DNA from: Lachnospiraceae bacterium
GTDB taxonomy: Bacteria; Bacillota; Clostridia; Lachnospirales; Lachnospiraceae
Assembly (NCBI GenBank): GCA_017437785.1
Contig: JAFRXH010000069.1
Location: forward strand, 1 to 32,971
DNA length: 32,971 nt
Reading direction: 5' to 3'
Positions 1-8,472 of the stretch are shown here, one piece after another. The notes under the pieces were generated by a model. That model saw only the letters and a list, made by a program, of their open reading frames with translations. It did no database searches and was not told the origin of the DNA. Both the position numbers and the translations under genes were made by a program. Within the stretch, counting starts at the first letter, position 1; each line of letters starts with the position of its first letter.

Positions 1-1301
1 ACATTTCCCTTATAATTCTCTGATGAACTCCCGGCATTTATCACCTTAAATGCTATATCATCTCCCGAAAGCCCCAGTTTCTCACCCGTAAGCTTTATGT
101 ATTCATCCTCTGTCATAAAAAAGAACTGTACCGCATCCATCATATTTCCTTTAGAACGGTCCGTAATGCATACCCCGTTATCAAAGGAAAATGCTGTTTC
201 CAGATAATGCTGCTGCGTAACTGCTTCTACCTCAAGGCCGTGTTTTTCCGATACTTCATAAACTATACCGGCCATTACCTCCGAAGGAACCGAATGATCA
301 TATCCGTCATCGTCGAAATAATAAGTCTCCATATACAGTTCTTTTGAAAAGCTTTTCCGAAGCATCTCCTCCGCCCCGGCATACAGACTCACCGTTGTAG
401 AGATCATGACCAGAACGCCTGTTGCCAGTATGCATATAGATGCAAGTCCCACGGCATTCTGCTTCATCCTATACAGCAGTCCCGATACAGCTGTCATATG
501 TCCCGGCCTGTAATAGTATTCTTTGTTATTCTTAAGCTGCTTGAGTACAAATATGGTGCCGCTCATAAAGAGGTAATATGTTCCCACTATCACCAGCAGG
601 ACTGCTGCAAAGAACAGCGATAACGCGCTCAGCGGATTTTTGACACTCAGAGCGATATAGTAGCCGCCGGCAAGACAGAGGATACCTGTTATGAAGGTAA
701 GCCACTTTACCTTAGGCTCCTGTTCGCCCGTATGTATGCTTGCCATCAGTTCCACCGGCTTCATACGTGCGATACTTATACAGTTGCATATATATGTGAA
801 AGCATCGATAATAGCAAAGCCTGCTACTGCGGGAACGGTCATCTTTGCCGAGATATAATAAAACCCAAGTATGGATTCCACACCCAAAAGCCTGCAGATA
901 AAGAGCGAACTCAGCTTGTAGAAGATGATACCGAGTATTATGCCGGTGATGATGCTGCAGACACTGCTTATCAGTGACTCATAAAAAAGCACTTTTACCA
1001 CATGTCTCTTTTCCATACCCAGCACATTATAGAGTCCGAATTCACGCTTGCGCTGTTTCATCAGAAAGCTGTTAGTATAGAGCATCAGTATGATCGAAAG
1101 AAGCGTTATTACCACAACGCCTATGAACATGAAAAACGGAAGATACGATCCGCCCCTTACCTGTCTTATACGCTCATCACGATAAAGCGTAAATACGATA
1201 AAGTAACATGCTAAAAGCCCGGCTTCGGTAAGGATGCGCGGTATAAAAAAGCGCGAATTTTTCCTGATATTCTGAAGCGCCATTCTCAGATAAAGACTCA
1301 T
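1..1301 (-). CDS. BceB-like FtsX-family ABC transporter permease, 3' end cut by window edge
   Basis: This is an open frame of about 433 codons that starts with ATG at 1301 and runs off the left edge without a stop. The start overlaps the stop of the upstream ATPase in an ATGA junction, so the two are translationally coupled. The N-terminus (MSLYLRMALQNIRKNSRF) and a first membrane segment, followed by paired segments and a conserved KQRKREFGLYNVLGMEKRH stretch, match permeases of the bacitracin/lantibiotic-sensing BceB group. Those are about 640 residues with a large extracellular domain between TM7 and TM8. The visible part ends in what looks like that extracellular domain. In the family the protein senses or removes cell-wall-active peptides with a BceRS two-component system; any such partner would lie beyond the left edge. 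Confidence 0.85.
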   Translation of the reverse strand, partial: MSLYLRMALQNIRKNSRFFIPRILTEAGLLACYFIVFTLYRDERIRQVRGGSYLPFFMFIGVVVITLLSIILMLYTNSFLMKQRKREFGLYNVLGMEKRHVVKVLFYESLISSVCSIITGIILGIIFYKLSSLFICRLLGVESILGFYYISAKMTVPAVAGFAIIDAFTYICNCISIARMKPVELMASIHTGEQEPKVKWLTFITGILCLAGGYYIALSVKNPLSALSLFFAAVLLVIVGTYYLFMSGTIFVLKQLKNNKEYYYRPGHMTAVSGLLYRMKQNAVGLASICILATGVLVMISTTVSLYAGAEEMLRKSFSKELYMETYYFDDDGYDHSVPSEVMAGIVYEVSEKHGLEVEAVTQQHYLETAFSFDNGVCITDRSKGNMMDAVQFFFMTEDEYIKLTGEKLGLSGDDIAFKVINAGSSSENYKGN

Positions 1302-2062
1302 CTTGCCTCACCGCCTTTCCTGAGCATCGTAAGAGTATCGGATATCTTCTGATAAAGTTCCTCGTTTGATGCGTCTCCGCGGTATATCTGATGGAACACC
1401 ACGCCGTCACGTATGAACAGCACCCTGTTGGCATGTGAGGCAGCATCAGTTGAGTGAGTTACCATTAATATCGTCTGCCCCGCCCTGTTCATCTTTTCAA
1501 ATACACGCAGCAGATCTGCAGAAGACTGTGAATCCAGCGCGCCTGTAGGTTCATCGGCAAGTATAAGCTTTGGATCGGTGATCAGCGCCCTTGCTGCAGC
1601 CGCACGCTGTTTCTGCCCGCCTGATACCTCATAAGGATATTTCTCCAGGATCTCCGCTATACCCAGGGATTCCGCTATGGGACCTATCTTCTCTTCCATC
1701 TCGGCAACTTTTTTACCGGAAAGTACCAGAGGAAGAAGTATATTATCCTTAAGGGAAAAAGTATCCATCAGATTGAATTCCTGAAAGACAAAACCAAGGT
1801 TTTCGCGCCTGAACGATGCAAGAGCCGCATCCTTAACTTCGGAAAGATCCTTGCCATCCAGCATCACGCTGCCGCCGCTTGGCTTGTCCAGTGCCGCCAG
1901 TATGTTTAAAAGAGTGGTCTTTCCCGATCCCGATTCTCCCATGATGGCGACATATTCGCCCTCTTCAACTGTAAAGTTTACGTTTTTAAGTGCCTCAACC
2001 TTATTACTGCCAAAACGTCCGGTATAGGTTTTCTTCAGTTCTTTAACTTCAAGTATTGTCAT
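1298..2062 (-). CDS. BceA-like ABC transporter ATP-binding protein
   Basis: A 254-residue ATPase of the MacB/LolD/BceA type that powers the permease encoded immediately downstream. Walker A is GESGSGKTT near residues 41-49, the signature is VSGGQKQR, and Walker B with D-loop is LILADEPTGALD, followed by the H-loop MVTHS. An in-frame ATG lies seven codons upstream at 2083, but I prefer 2062 because a strong GGGAGGAG ribosome site sits about six bases before it and the family begins with this kind of sequence. The product is cytoplasmic and membrane-associated. Control is probably through the dyad at 2127-2165. The peptide substrate cannot be read from the sequence. Confidence 0.93.
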   Translation of the reverse strand: MTILEVKELKKTYTGRFGSNKVEALKNVNFTVEEGEYVAIMGESGSGKTTLLNILAALDKPSGGSVMLDGKDLSEVKDAALASFRRENLGFVFQEFNLMDTFSLKDNILLPLVLSGKKVAEMEEKIGPIAESLGIAEILEKYPYEVSGGQKQRAAAARALITDPKLILADEPTGALDSQSSADLLRVFEKMNRAGQTILMVTHSTDAASHANRVLFIRDGVVFHQIYRGDASNEELYQKISDTLTMLRKGGEAR

Positions 2063-2126
2063 CTTTATCTCCTCCCGTTTCATTAACTGTGTTCATTTTA
2101 ATAAAACGGGATACATAATAAAATCG

Positions 2127-2165
2127 GATCGTATGACAATAATGTGACATTTTTGTCATACGATC
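2127..2165 (-). promoter_or_regulatory. BceR-type operator dyad upstream of the BceAB-like genes
   Basis: Two perfect 13-bp arms, GATCGTATGACAA at 2127-2139 and its reverse complement at 2153-2165, flank a 13-bp spacer. Nested inside at 2145-2158 is TGACA-N4-TGTCA, which fits the known BceR-family consensus (TnACA-N4-TGTnA). On the minus strand a -10-like TATTAT (2115-2120) follows downstream, about 55 bases before the ATPase start. The dyad has no T-run on either side, so an operator is more likely than a terminator. The cognate regulator is not in the window. Confidence 0.65.
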
Positions 2166-2210
2166 ACGTCCTCATAAAACTCTGCATCCGGCTGCTTATG
2201 TGATGGCGCG

Positions 2211-3461
2211 TCACATCATATCATGTACCGCCTTCGCTATAGAGACAGCATTGTCTGTATACGGGATCAGCATTGCCTGAAATGCATGATACAGATCGGA
2301 TTTTCCGGGCCATACCGTTTCCTTAAGCCTGTTATGTTCATCCAGCTGATGAAACCACGATCCGCATGTATGATCCAATACCGTTGTATCCAGATATCTC
2401 ATAAAACATGCGTAATCCTTCGCATATTTATCCTCTCCGGTGATCCTGAAAAGTACCGCTGCGGTATTGATCGCTTCTGCCAGCGTCCAGTGCATCCTGT
2501 CGTGAACTACGGCAGCTCCGTTCCAATCCGTTGTATAAACTATACCTTCCGCCCCGTCTGCATTCCAGGCATCCGCTATAGCCCGGTCATACAGGCAGCG
2601 GGCGGCATCCACATATTCATCTGCCTTTTTATACATACATCCGCTCAGATCACCTGTTGAAAGTGCCCACTGACAGATAAGCCTCCCCCATTCTATACCA
2701 TGTCCCGGTGTTGCTCCGTATGGTTTAAAAGGATCATCCGGCTTTTGTCTGTTTTTTTCAAGATCCGGTTTCCAGTCGCAGGTAAAATGCTCCGGTATCC
2801 TGTATCCGTTATCCTTCGCCCAGCCTATAACACGGTCGATGATCCTCCCCGCACTTATGCGGTATTTATCTCCGGCCTCTTTAAGCGTATCCGCTGCTGC
2901 CAGGAAAGCTTCCACGGTATGCATGTTCGCATTTATGCCGCGGTAATCATCAAGTACAGTAAATTCCGTATCCCAGGTATCACATGATAAACCTTCTTCT
3001 TCATTCCAGAATTTCTCGTCATATATCTTAAGCGCATCATCAAGCAGCTCTTTTGCTCCATCGATACCTGCCAGGAGCGCGCTCGTAGCCGCCAGGATAA
3101 CAAAGGCATGGGCATAACATTGTTTGGACGGCACTATGCTGCCATCGCACGTAAGTGCAGCATACCACCCGCCGTTCTTTTTATCCTTAAGTTCGCCCAA
3201 AAGCCCGCGTATGGCGGCCTCTGCCAATGCCTTACTGCCTGCATCTCCCATCATGGATCCTATGCTGTATACATGCGCCATGCGGCAGGTTATCCATGTT
3301 TCCCTGTTTCTGTCTTTTAAAGGCGTACCGTCGCCCGACAGATAATAGCTGCTTCCTCCCGGAGAAGGAAACTGCCTGCCGAAATCGAGCAGCGCCTGTG
3401 CGTTCTTTTTAAGGAACTCCCTGTTTTCACCGGTGTTTATTATATATTTACTGTCCATCAT
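2211..3461 (-). CDS. AGE-family sugar epimerase/isomerase (mannose isomerase or cellobiose 2-epimerase type)
   Basis: A 416-residue protein with the repetitive alpha/alpha-barrel sequence style of the N-acylglucosamine 2-epimerase superfamily. Recognisable motifs are TPGHGIEWGRL near residue 250, MHWTLAEAI near 325 and SWFHQLDEHNRL near 370, which carry the His and Glu residues typical of the YihS/mannose isomerase and cellobiose 2-epimerase groups. It is the third gene of an operon, 24 bases after the beta-mannosidase and two genes after a fructokinase. That context favours D-mannose to D-fructose isomerisation, with epimerisation of mannosyl-glucose disaccharides as the alternative. The frame opens with two ATGs; the second (3458) has better spacing from the GGGAGAGGAG ribosome site. 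The exact substrate is inference. Confidence 0.82.
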   Translation of the reverse strand: MMDSKYIINTGENREFLKKNAQALLDFGRQFPSPGGSSYYLSGDGTPLKDRNRETWITCRMAHVYSIGSMMGDAGSKALAEAAIRGLLGELKDKKNGGWYAALTCDGSIVPSKQCYAHAFVILAATSALLAGIDGAKELLDDALKIYDEKFWNEEEGLSCDTWDTEFTVLDDYRGINANMHTVEAFLAAADTLKEAGDKYRISAGRIIDRVIGWAKDNGYRIPEHFTCDWKPDLEKNRQKPDDPFKPYGATPGHGIEWGRLICQWALSTGDLSGCMYKKADEYVDAARCLYDRAIADAWNADGAEGIVYTTDWNGAAVVHDRMHWTLAEAINTAAVLFRITGEDKYAKDYACFMRYLDTTVLDHTCGSWFHQLDEHNRLKETVWPGKSDLYHAFQAMLIPYTDNAVSIAKAVHDMM

Positions 3462-3485
3462 CCGCTCCTCTCCCGTATCTGTCTG

Positions 3486-5984
3486 TCAGCGTATATCAAA
3501 CACGCTGCGTACCTTAAGCCCCTTAGCCTCGCCTTTAATGATCTTTATCCTCCTGCTTCCCCCGTTTAAGTCAAAGAAGTTGTCGGATAATATCAGATCA
3601 TCATTTTCGTTTCTTATCTCTACGCTCTTTGCATATGCCTGCGATGATACTACGATCTCATCTCCTTCAAGCCATACTTTAAGCGCCGGATCGATGAAGT
3701 TAAAATGCTTGGGCGGGCAGAAAAGTACGCTTCCCTGTGAGATGACCTCATCCTTATCCATCAGCTGGTAAGAAACGTAGTTCTCATATAAAGAAGCATC
3801 ATCAAGCCTTATCTCCTCAAGCCATACGGCACTGAGGGCATCTACATCTATCTCTTTACTGTCCTCTTTTATCACTGAACCGTCATTATTTCTAAGCTGC
3901 CATTTAACCATACGTTTTACCGCGCTTTTAGTATCATTGGCAACGCTTAAACGTATGGACTTTTTCACATCAAAAGGCTCTGCGTTGACATTCATGCTCT
4001 GGGTGAGCAGTCCCTCTTCCTCACAGGATATCATTACCGGTGCAAAGAACCTTTTTGCATAATAATGCAGCGCTTTCCATCTGCCGTAATAGTCGATCGA
4101 TGACCAGGAAGCCACCGGCCAGCAGTCATTTAACTGCCAGTAAACCGTTCCCATGCATCGTCCCCTGTTTCTCCTGAAATGCTCCACACCATATCTTATC
4201 GCCTCTGCCTGCAGCAGCTGTGATGCATATATCAGCGTATCCAGATCGTTAGGATACAGGAAGGTCTGCTCCATGTAATTCATTATCTTTCCATTAGCGG
4301 AGGCGTTACGCTGATGCTTTTCCATGATATATGAAAATACGTTTCTGTCCTGCGGCAGTGTAAAGCTCTCCACGGTCTTTATCGAAGGAAATGACTGGAA
4401 GCCGAACTCGGAAAGATATCTGAAGTAAAACTTCCTGTATTCGGTAAAAGGCTTGTTGCCATGCCACACATCCCAGTAATGGACATCTCCTCTGTCGGCC
4501 GAATTGGGATCGTCAAAACCGCCGCCGCACGAAGGTGATGCCGGCCAGTAAAAACGGTCGGGGTCCTCCTCTTCCAGAAGCCTCGGAAAGAGATACTCAT
4601 ACATCTTCACATAATCGCTCTTTATCTCGTTTTTTGCTCCCCACTCCCCTTTATCGACAAACATCTCCATTTCATTGTTGCCGCACCATAATCCGAGACT
4701 CGCATGATGTGCCAGTCTCCTTATATTGTCGCGGAGCTCTGAGAGTATATTCTCTTCGAAATCACGACTGAGCCTGTAATTTGCGCAGGCAAACATAAAG
4801 TCCTGCCATACCACCAGTCCCAGTTCGTCACAGGCATCATAAAAGTCATCCGAAGGATACAGACCGCCGCCCCATACACGAATGCAGTTAAAATTAGCGG
4901 CTTTACACTGCTTAAGCAGATCATACGTCCTCTCCCTGCTGCATCTTGAGAGTATGTTATCCTCAGGGATATAATCAGCCCCCATCGCAAAGAACTTTAT
5001 ATTGTTTACAACATGGGCAAATTCCGCACCGTACTCATCCTTTCGCGTGCTCATTGCCAGATCGCGCAGTCCTATCCTTTTGCGTACGCTGTCGCAGATC
5101 TCTCCGTCTTCGCCGGCAAGCTCGATCTCAAGCGTATAAAGCGGCTGTTCTCCCAATCCGTTAGGCCACCACAGCCTGGGCTTATCGATATCAAGCAGAG
5201 TGCTGTTACGATCACCGCCGCAGTTTAAGCTCATCTCTTTTTTATCATACAGTTTATTCCCGTCGGGATCGGTAATGCTTACGCGTCCGGTAACACTGCC
5301 TTCTCCCGATACCGTGGTATTGATATCAAGCGTTACATGGTCCAATGCCACCTCATCCGTCCCCGGTATACGGCTCCATTTCTGGCTTATATATACGCGC
5401 TCGAATGCGGCCTTTTTAAACTTAAGCAGCTCCACGCTCTTCCAGATACCACCGTCCGGCAGTCTGGGGCCCCAGTCCCAGCCAAACATGTAATGCCCTT
5501 TCCTTATCTTGGGGAAACCCCGCATCGCATCCTCAGTACCCAGTATGGCCGGATCCTTTTTAAATTCTCCGGCTATAAACTCCACGGGTGAATGTATGAT
5601 GACACACAGCTCATTGCCCTGCTCCTTAAGATAAGCTTTTACGGGATACTCCCAGATACGGTGCATATTGTCCGCACTGCCAAGCACATGGCCGTTCAAA
5701 CTGATGTCTGCAATCGTATCTATTCCGTTAAAGCGCAGTATCACTTCATCCGCATCGTCATATTCATCCTTATCCACATTAAAACTTCCGCGATACTCAA
5801 AGTCGTTCTTCATAAGATCTAACGCCTTAAGCTCATTATCTCGCCAATACGGATCTTCCATCCTGCCTGCATTGATCAGGTCATTGTATACGGATCCCGG
5901 TACCGTAGCCGGGATCTGCCCTTCGATTTCCTTATCTCCCAAAACCCTTAACGTCCATTTTTGATCTGTATCTATCCTTTTCAT
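3486..5984 (-). CDS. GH2 beta-mannosidase
   Basis: This 832-residue protein has the size and motif order of cytoplasmic GH2 beta-mannosidases: a jelly-roll sugar-binding domain with GWDWGPRLPDGGIW at 168-181, an immunoglobulin-like domain, then the TIM barrel. The expected acid/base is E438 in WCGNNEME and the nucleophile E526 in SEFGFQSFPS. No signal peptide is visible, so it should act on imported manno-oligosaccharides or N-glycan cores, releasing mannose from non-reducing ends. The start at 5984 follows an AGGAAGGG ribosome site. It lies 21 bases after the fructokinase and 24 before the AGE-family gene, so all three are likely co-transcribed. Activity on other beta-hexosides is possible, but GWDWGP strongly suggests the mannosidase branch. 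Confidence 0.92.
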   Translation of the reverse strand: MKRIDTDQKWTLRVLGDKEIEGQIPATVPGSVYNDLINAGRMEDPYWRDNELKALDLMKNDFEYRGSFNVDKDEYDDADEVILRFNGIDTIADISLNGHVLGSADNMHRIWEYPVKAYLKEQGNELCVIIHSPVEFIAGEFKKDPAILGTEDAMRGFPKIRKGHYMFGWDWGPRLPDGGIWKSVELLKFKKAAFERVYISQKWSRIPGTDEVALDHVTLDINTTVSGEGSVTGRVSITDPDGNKLYDKKEMSLNCGGDRNSTLLDIDKPRLWWPNGLGEQPLYTLEIELAGEDGEICDSVRKRIGLRDLAMSTRKDEYGAEFAHVVNNIKFFAMGADYIPEDNILSRCSRERTYDLLKQCKAANFNCIRVWGGGLYPSDDFYDACDELGLVVWQDFMFACANYRLSRDFEENILSELRDNIRRLAHHASLGLWCGNNEMEMFVDKGEWGAKNEIKSDYVKMYEYLFPRLLEEEDPDRFYWPASPSCGGGFDDPNSADRGDVHYWDVWHGNKPFTEYRKFYFRYLSEFGFQSFPSIKTVESFTLPQDRNVFSYIMEKHQRNASANGKIMNYMEQTFLYPNDLDTLIYASQLLQAEAIRYGVEHFRRNRGRCMGTVYWQLNDCWPVASWSSIDYYGRWKALHYYAKRFFAPVMISCEEEGLLTQSMNVNAEPFDVKKSIRLSVANDTKSAVKRMVKWQLRNNDGSVIKEDSKEIDVDALSAVWLEEIRLDDASLYENYVSYQLMDKDEVISQGSVLFCPPKHFNFIDPALKVWLEGDEIVVSSQAYAKSVEIRNENDDLILSDNFFDLNGGSRRIKIIKGEAKGLKVRSVFDIR

Positions 5985-6005
5985 CTTTAACCCTTCCTGT
6001 ATGTT

Positions 6006-7022
6006 TTATCCGATCTTAAGCACTTCCTCTATCTCATCACGCGCCGGTATAGCCGGTATGCCGCCGCTTTTCTGAATGCAGAGTCCCCCGGAAACCGCAC
6101 CGTATCTTAGCGCATTATACAGCTTATCCATGGTTATATCCGAAGTCTTATGTATCCCCTGTCTTACAAGGGATGATAAAAAGCCTCCCCAGTATGCATC
6201 TCCGGCGCCTGTAGTATCAACCACATGCTCAACTTTCATCGATGCCATATCCGTGAAAAATACCCGGCCGTCTCCTGTATCCTTCCAGCCTTCTTCTGCA
6301 TTCAATGCTTTATCCGCGCAGTTGTAGTAAACCCTTGCACCGTCGCCTCCGCGCGTCAGGGCTGTCACACTGATATCGTACTCTTTCATAAAAGCCGGGA
6401 TGTTATCCTGCCCGCCCACAAAGACAAGTTCCTCTTCCGATATCTTCATAAAATCGGTAAGCGGAAATATCTTCTTCGATTCCGTTAAGCAGTCATCAAC
6501 GCTCCAGATCTTGTCCCTGTAATTAATATCAAAGCTTACCATTTTCCCTGCGTCTTTAGCTTTCTTAAGCATCTTAAGTACCGCATCACGTTCAGATGTT
6601 ATATTTCCCGCCACAGCCCCCGACTGGCTTACAGATCCGGCATGGATCACATCCCACTTCGCGATATCGGTCTTCTCAACTTCTTCTTCCGACAGCAGCA
6701 TATCAGCGCCGGGCTTTCTCGCAAAAGTAAACGAGCGGTCCCCTTTATCATCCAGAGTTACAAAAGCAAGCGTCGTAGTCGCCTCATCAGTCAGCGACGG
6801 AAGGAGCACTTCCACATTGTTCTCCTTAAGGGTTTTTAGCAAAAGCCTTCCGAAATCATCATTTCCAAGCTTTCCCAAAAATCCTGCTTCTATCCCGTTA
6901 CGCGCCGCGCTTACCGCCACATTAGCAGGTGCCCCGCCGGGATTTGCCATATACGCATTGCCCTCCGGCGTTACAACCGGTGTAAAATCGATAAGCATCT
7001 CCCCTATACACAGTATTCCCAT
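6006..7022 (-). CDS. PfkB-family fructokinase
   Basis: A ribokinase/PfkB-fold sugar kinase of about 338 residues. The substrate-binding motif NPGGAPANVAVSAARNG lies near residue 27, RSFTFARKPGADMLL near 100, and the C-terminal DTTGAGDAYWGGF carries the catalytic Asp and anion hole. NPGGAPANVAV and the ADMLL stretch are typical of fructokinases rather than KDG kinases or ribokinases. I chose the ATG at 7022 (MGILCIGE) because family members start there; longer in-frame starts reach 7073, but those extra residues are not family-like. First gene of the mannose operon, it would phosphorylate fructose made by the AGE-family isomerase. A candidate extended -10 promoter lies just upstream. Confidence 0.88.
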   Translation of the reverse strand: MGILCIGEMLIDFTPVVTPEGNAYMANPGGAPANVAVSAARNGIEAGFLGKLGNDDFGRLLLKTLKENNVEVLLPSLTDEATTTLAFVTLDDKGDRSFTFARKPGADMLLSEEEVEKTDIAKWDVIHAGSVSQSGAVAGNITSERDAVLKMLKKAKDAGKMVSFDINYRDKIWSVDDCLTESKKIFPLTDFMKISEEELVFVGGQDNIPAFMKEYDISVTALTRGGDGARVYYNCADKALNAEEGWKDTGDGRVFFTDMASMKVEHVVDTTGAGDAYWGGFLSSLVRQGIHKTSDITMDKLYNALRYGAVSGGLCIQKSGGIPAIPARDEIEEVLKIG

Positions 7023-7068
7023 ATTCACCATACCTCTCTTTATATAATGATCAGGCTTGTCTTCGGAC

Positions 7069-7097
7069 ATCATACCACATAATCCGGCATATTTACA
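7069..7097 (-). promoter_or_regulatory. Candidate promoter for the fructokinase/beta-mannosidase/AGE operon
   Basis: On the minus strand there is an extended -10, TGGTATGAT (core TATGAT at 7069-7074). At 17-bp spacing sits only a weak -35, TGTAAA (7092-7097). The predicted leader is about 40 nt to the start at 7022. It is back to back with the yitT promoter. Confidence 0.5.
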
Positions 7098-7106
7098 GAT
7101 GCACTA

Positions 7107-7135
7107 TTGATAGAGCTTCGATATCTGTGTATACT
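7107..7135 (+). promoter_or_regulatory. SigA-type promoter for the YitT-family gene
   Basis: TTGATA at 7107-7112 and TATACT at 7130-7135 are separated by exactly 17 bases, a near-consensus vegetative promoter. It points at the YitT-family gene starting at 7175, leaving a leader of about 33 nt. Confidence 0.7.
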
Positions 7136-7174
7136 TTGGGGAAACAAACAGATCATACTCAAAAGGAAAAAAAG

Positions 7175-8011
7175 ATGAAAAAAAATACGCAAGATTTCAT
7201 TTCCGTTCTGATGATAATAGCCGGCGCCCTGCTGGCCAGCTTTTCCGTCATATGCATACTGATACCCAACGATGCCATTGACTACGGGACCGCCGGTATA
7301 GCCATCATCATCAACAAGCTTACGGGCTTCAACCTTTCCCTCTGCGTTATCCTGATATTCCTGCCGTTTCTTATCGCCGGCACCTGGCTTTTGGGAAAAC
7401 GCTTCGGAGCCAAAGCCTTTATAGGAACACTCTTTTATACGATAGGCCTTAGCGTATTTGAAAAGATACCGTTTGAACTGAATACCGAGCACTTTCTGGC
7501 TGTCGTGTTCGGCGGTGCGATACTGGGTGTGGGGCTGGCCATGATACTGCGCTTTGGCGGATGTATCGACGGTTCGGAGATATTCGCCAATATACTGCTC
7601 AAACTTGCAGAGAATAAAACCGGCAAAAACTTCAGTATGACTTACATACTGCTCTTCTTTAATGCAGCGGTCTATCTGGCGGTGTTTGTGCTTATCAACC
7701 GTAACTCCGCGCTCTTAAGCCTGCTGGTATACTTTATAGCCACAACAGTCATAAATCATTTTACCGACCATTTCGAAGCCATCAAGCAGGTAACGATCAT
7801 AACCAAAGATCCCGACGAACTGATAGCGCAGATCAAGAAGGAGCTCAATAAAACCTGCACTATCATGAATTCCTACGGGGCTATCGCCGGTGAGAACAAA
7901 ACGCTGATATGCTATGTTACATACTTTGAACTGCAGAAAATGAAAGAGATCATTTCCGCAAACAAAGGGACTTTCAGCACGGTATCCACCGTTGAAGAGA
8001 TACTGCGCTAA
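7175..8011 (+). CDS. YitT-family (DUF161/DUF2179) membrane protein
   Basis: A 278-residue protein with a hydrophobic N-terminal two-thirds of about five to six membrane segments, including FRFGGCIDGSE-like small-residue motifs (seen as RFGGCIDGSEIFANIL). A soluble C-terminal domain of about 80 residues (KQVTIITKDPDELIAQIKKE onward) is typical of DUF2179. Start 7175 was chosen because AAAAGGA lies eight bases upstream and MKKNTQDF leads straight into the first membrane segment; an upstream in-frame ATG at 7127 lies within the promoter. Function of the family is poorly known. It stands alone on the plus strand, divergent from the mannose operon, and its stop codon overlaps the stop of the convergent FucU gene. 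Confidence 0.85.
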   Translation: MKKNTQDFISVLMIIAGALLASFSVICILIPNDAIDYGTAGIAIIINKLTGFNLSLCVILIFLPFLIAGTWLLGKRFGAKAFIGTLFYTIGLSVFEKIPFELNTEHFLAVVFGGAILGVGLAMILRFGGCIDGSEIFANILLKLAENKTGKNFSMTYILLFFNAAVYLAVFVLINRNSALLSLLVYFIATTVINHFTDHFEAIKQVTIITKDPDELIAQIKKELNKTCTIMNSYGAIAGENKTLICYVTYFELQKMKEIISANKGTFSTVSTVEEILR

Positions 8012-8451
8012 GCCTGCAGCACGCAGCCTTTCTGAAGCAGTATGTTTGCATACTGGCTGCGCTCAGAAGTAGCTATAACAGCATATGCACGCTTAGCCTG
8101 CTCATAAAATTCAAAACGCTCCAGTGTCTGTATCAGAGCACTGCCGCGTTCTTCCTCTTTTGCTATTATCTCCTCATATGTTTTCCATATAGAGATATCC
8201 GCTGTATCCCCGGGAACACGCTCCATTAGACTCACAGGCTTTTCCACATACTGATCCAGCGGAAATACCTTAAGTACCGCCTCTAAGATCTCAGGTACTC
8301 CGTGTCCGTCCATACGTATAACGATAGCGTCCTTTCCCATGGTTTCCGCAGGGAAATTCCCGTCCGCTATAACGATAGTATCGCTGTGTCCCATCTCGCA
8401 GAGCACTTTAAGAAGCTCAGGAGAAAGTATCGGTGATATTCCTTTTAACAT
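8008..8451 (-). CDS. fucU: FucU/RbsD-family L-sugar mutarotase
   Basis: A 147-residue protein of the RbsD/FucU fold, close to the usual 140 residues. The N-terminal GHSDTIVIADGNFP (residues 21-34) supplies the conserved His22 and Asp residues, and the C-terminal ERFEFYEQAKRAYAVIATSE has the FucU-type tyrosines. FucU interconverts alpha and beta anomers of L-fucose, a 6-deoxy-L-galactose, so L-galactose is a natural alternative. It is the last gene of the six-gene operon, 21 bases after the lactonase, with GGAGG nine bases before the ATG. Supplying the right anomer to a 1-dehydrogenase would fit the proposed pathway. Its TAG stop overlaps the convergent YitT stop. Confidence 0.88.
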   Translation of the reverse strand: MLKGISPILSPELLKVLCEMGHSDTIVIADGNFPAETMGKDAIVIRMDGHGVPEILEAVLKVFPLDQYVEKPVSLMERVPGDTADISIWKTYEEIIAKEEERGSALIQTLERFEFYEQAKRAYAVIATSERSQYANILLQKGCVLQA

Positions 8452-8472
8452 TTTTTTATACCTCCATGATGA

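Noticed and set aside
2198-2216. ATGTGA-N7-TCACAT palindrome, CRP-like, at the end of the AGE-family gene
   Set aside because: It overlaps the stop codon at a 3' end with no promoter downstream for the spacing seen; no T-run either, so neither an operator nor a terminator is supported.
6006-7022. Reading the PfkB kinase as a 2-keto-3-deoxygluconate kinase to complete the UxaA route
   Set aside because: NPGGAPANVAV and the PGADMLL region are fructokinase-type, and the gene is in the mannose operon, transcribed from its own promoter.
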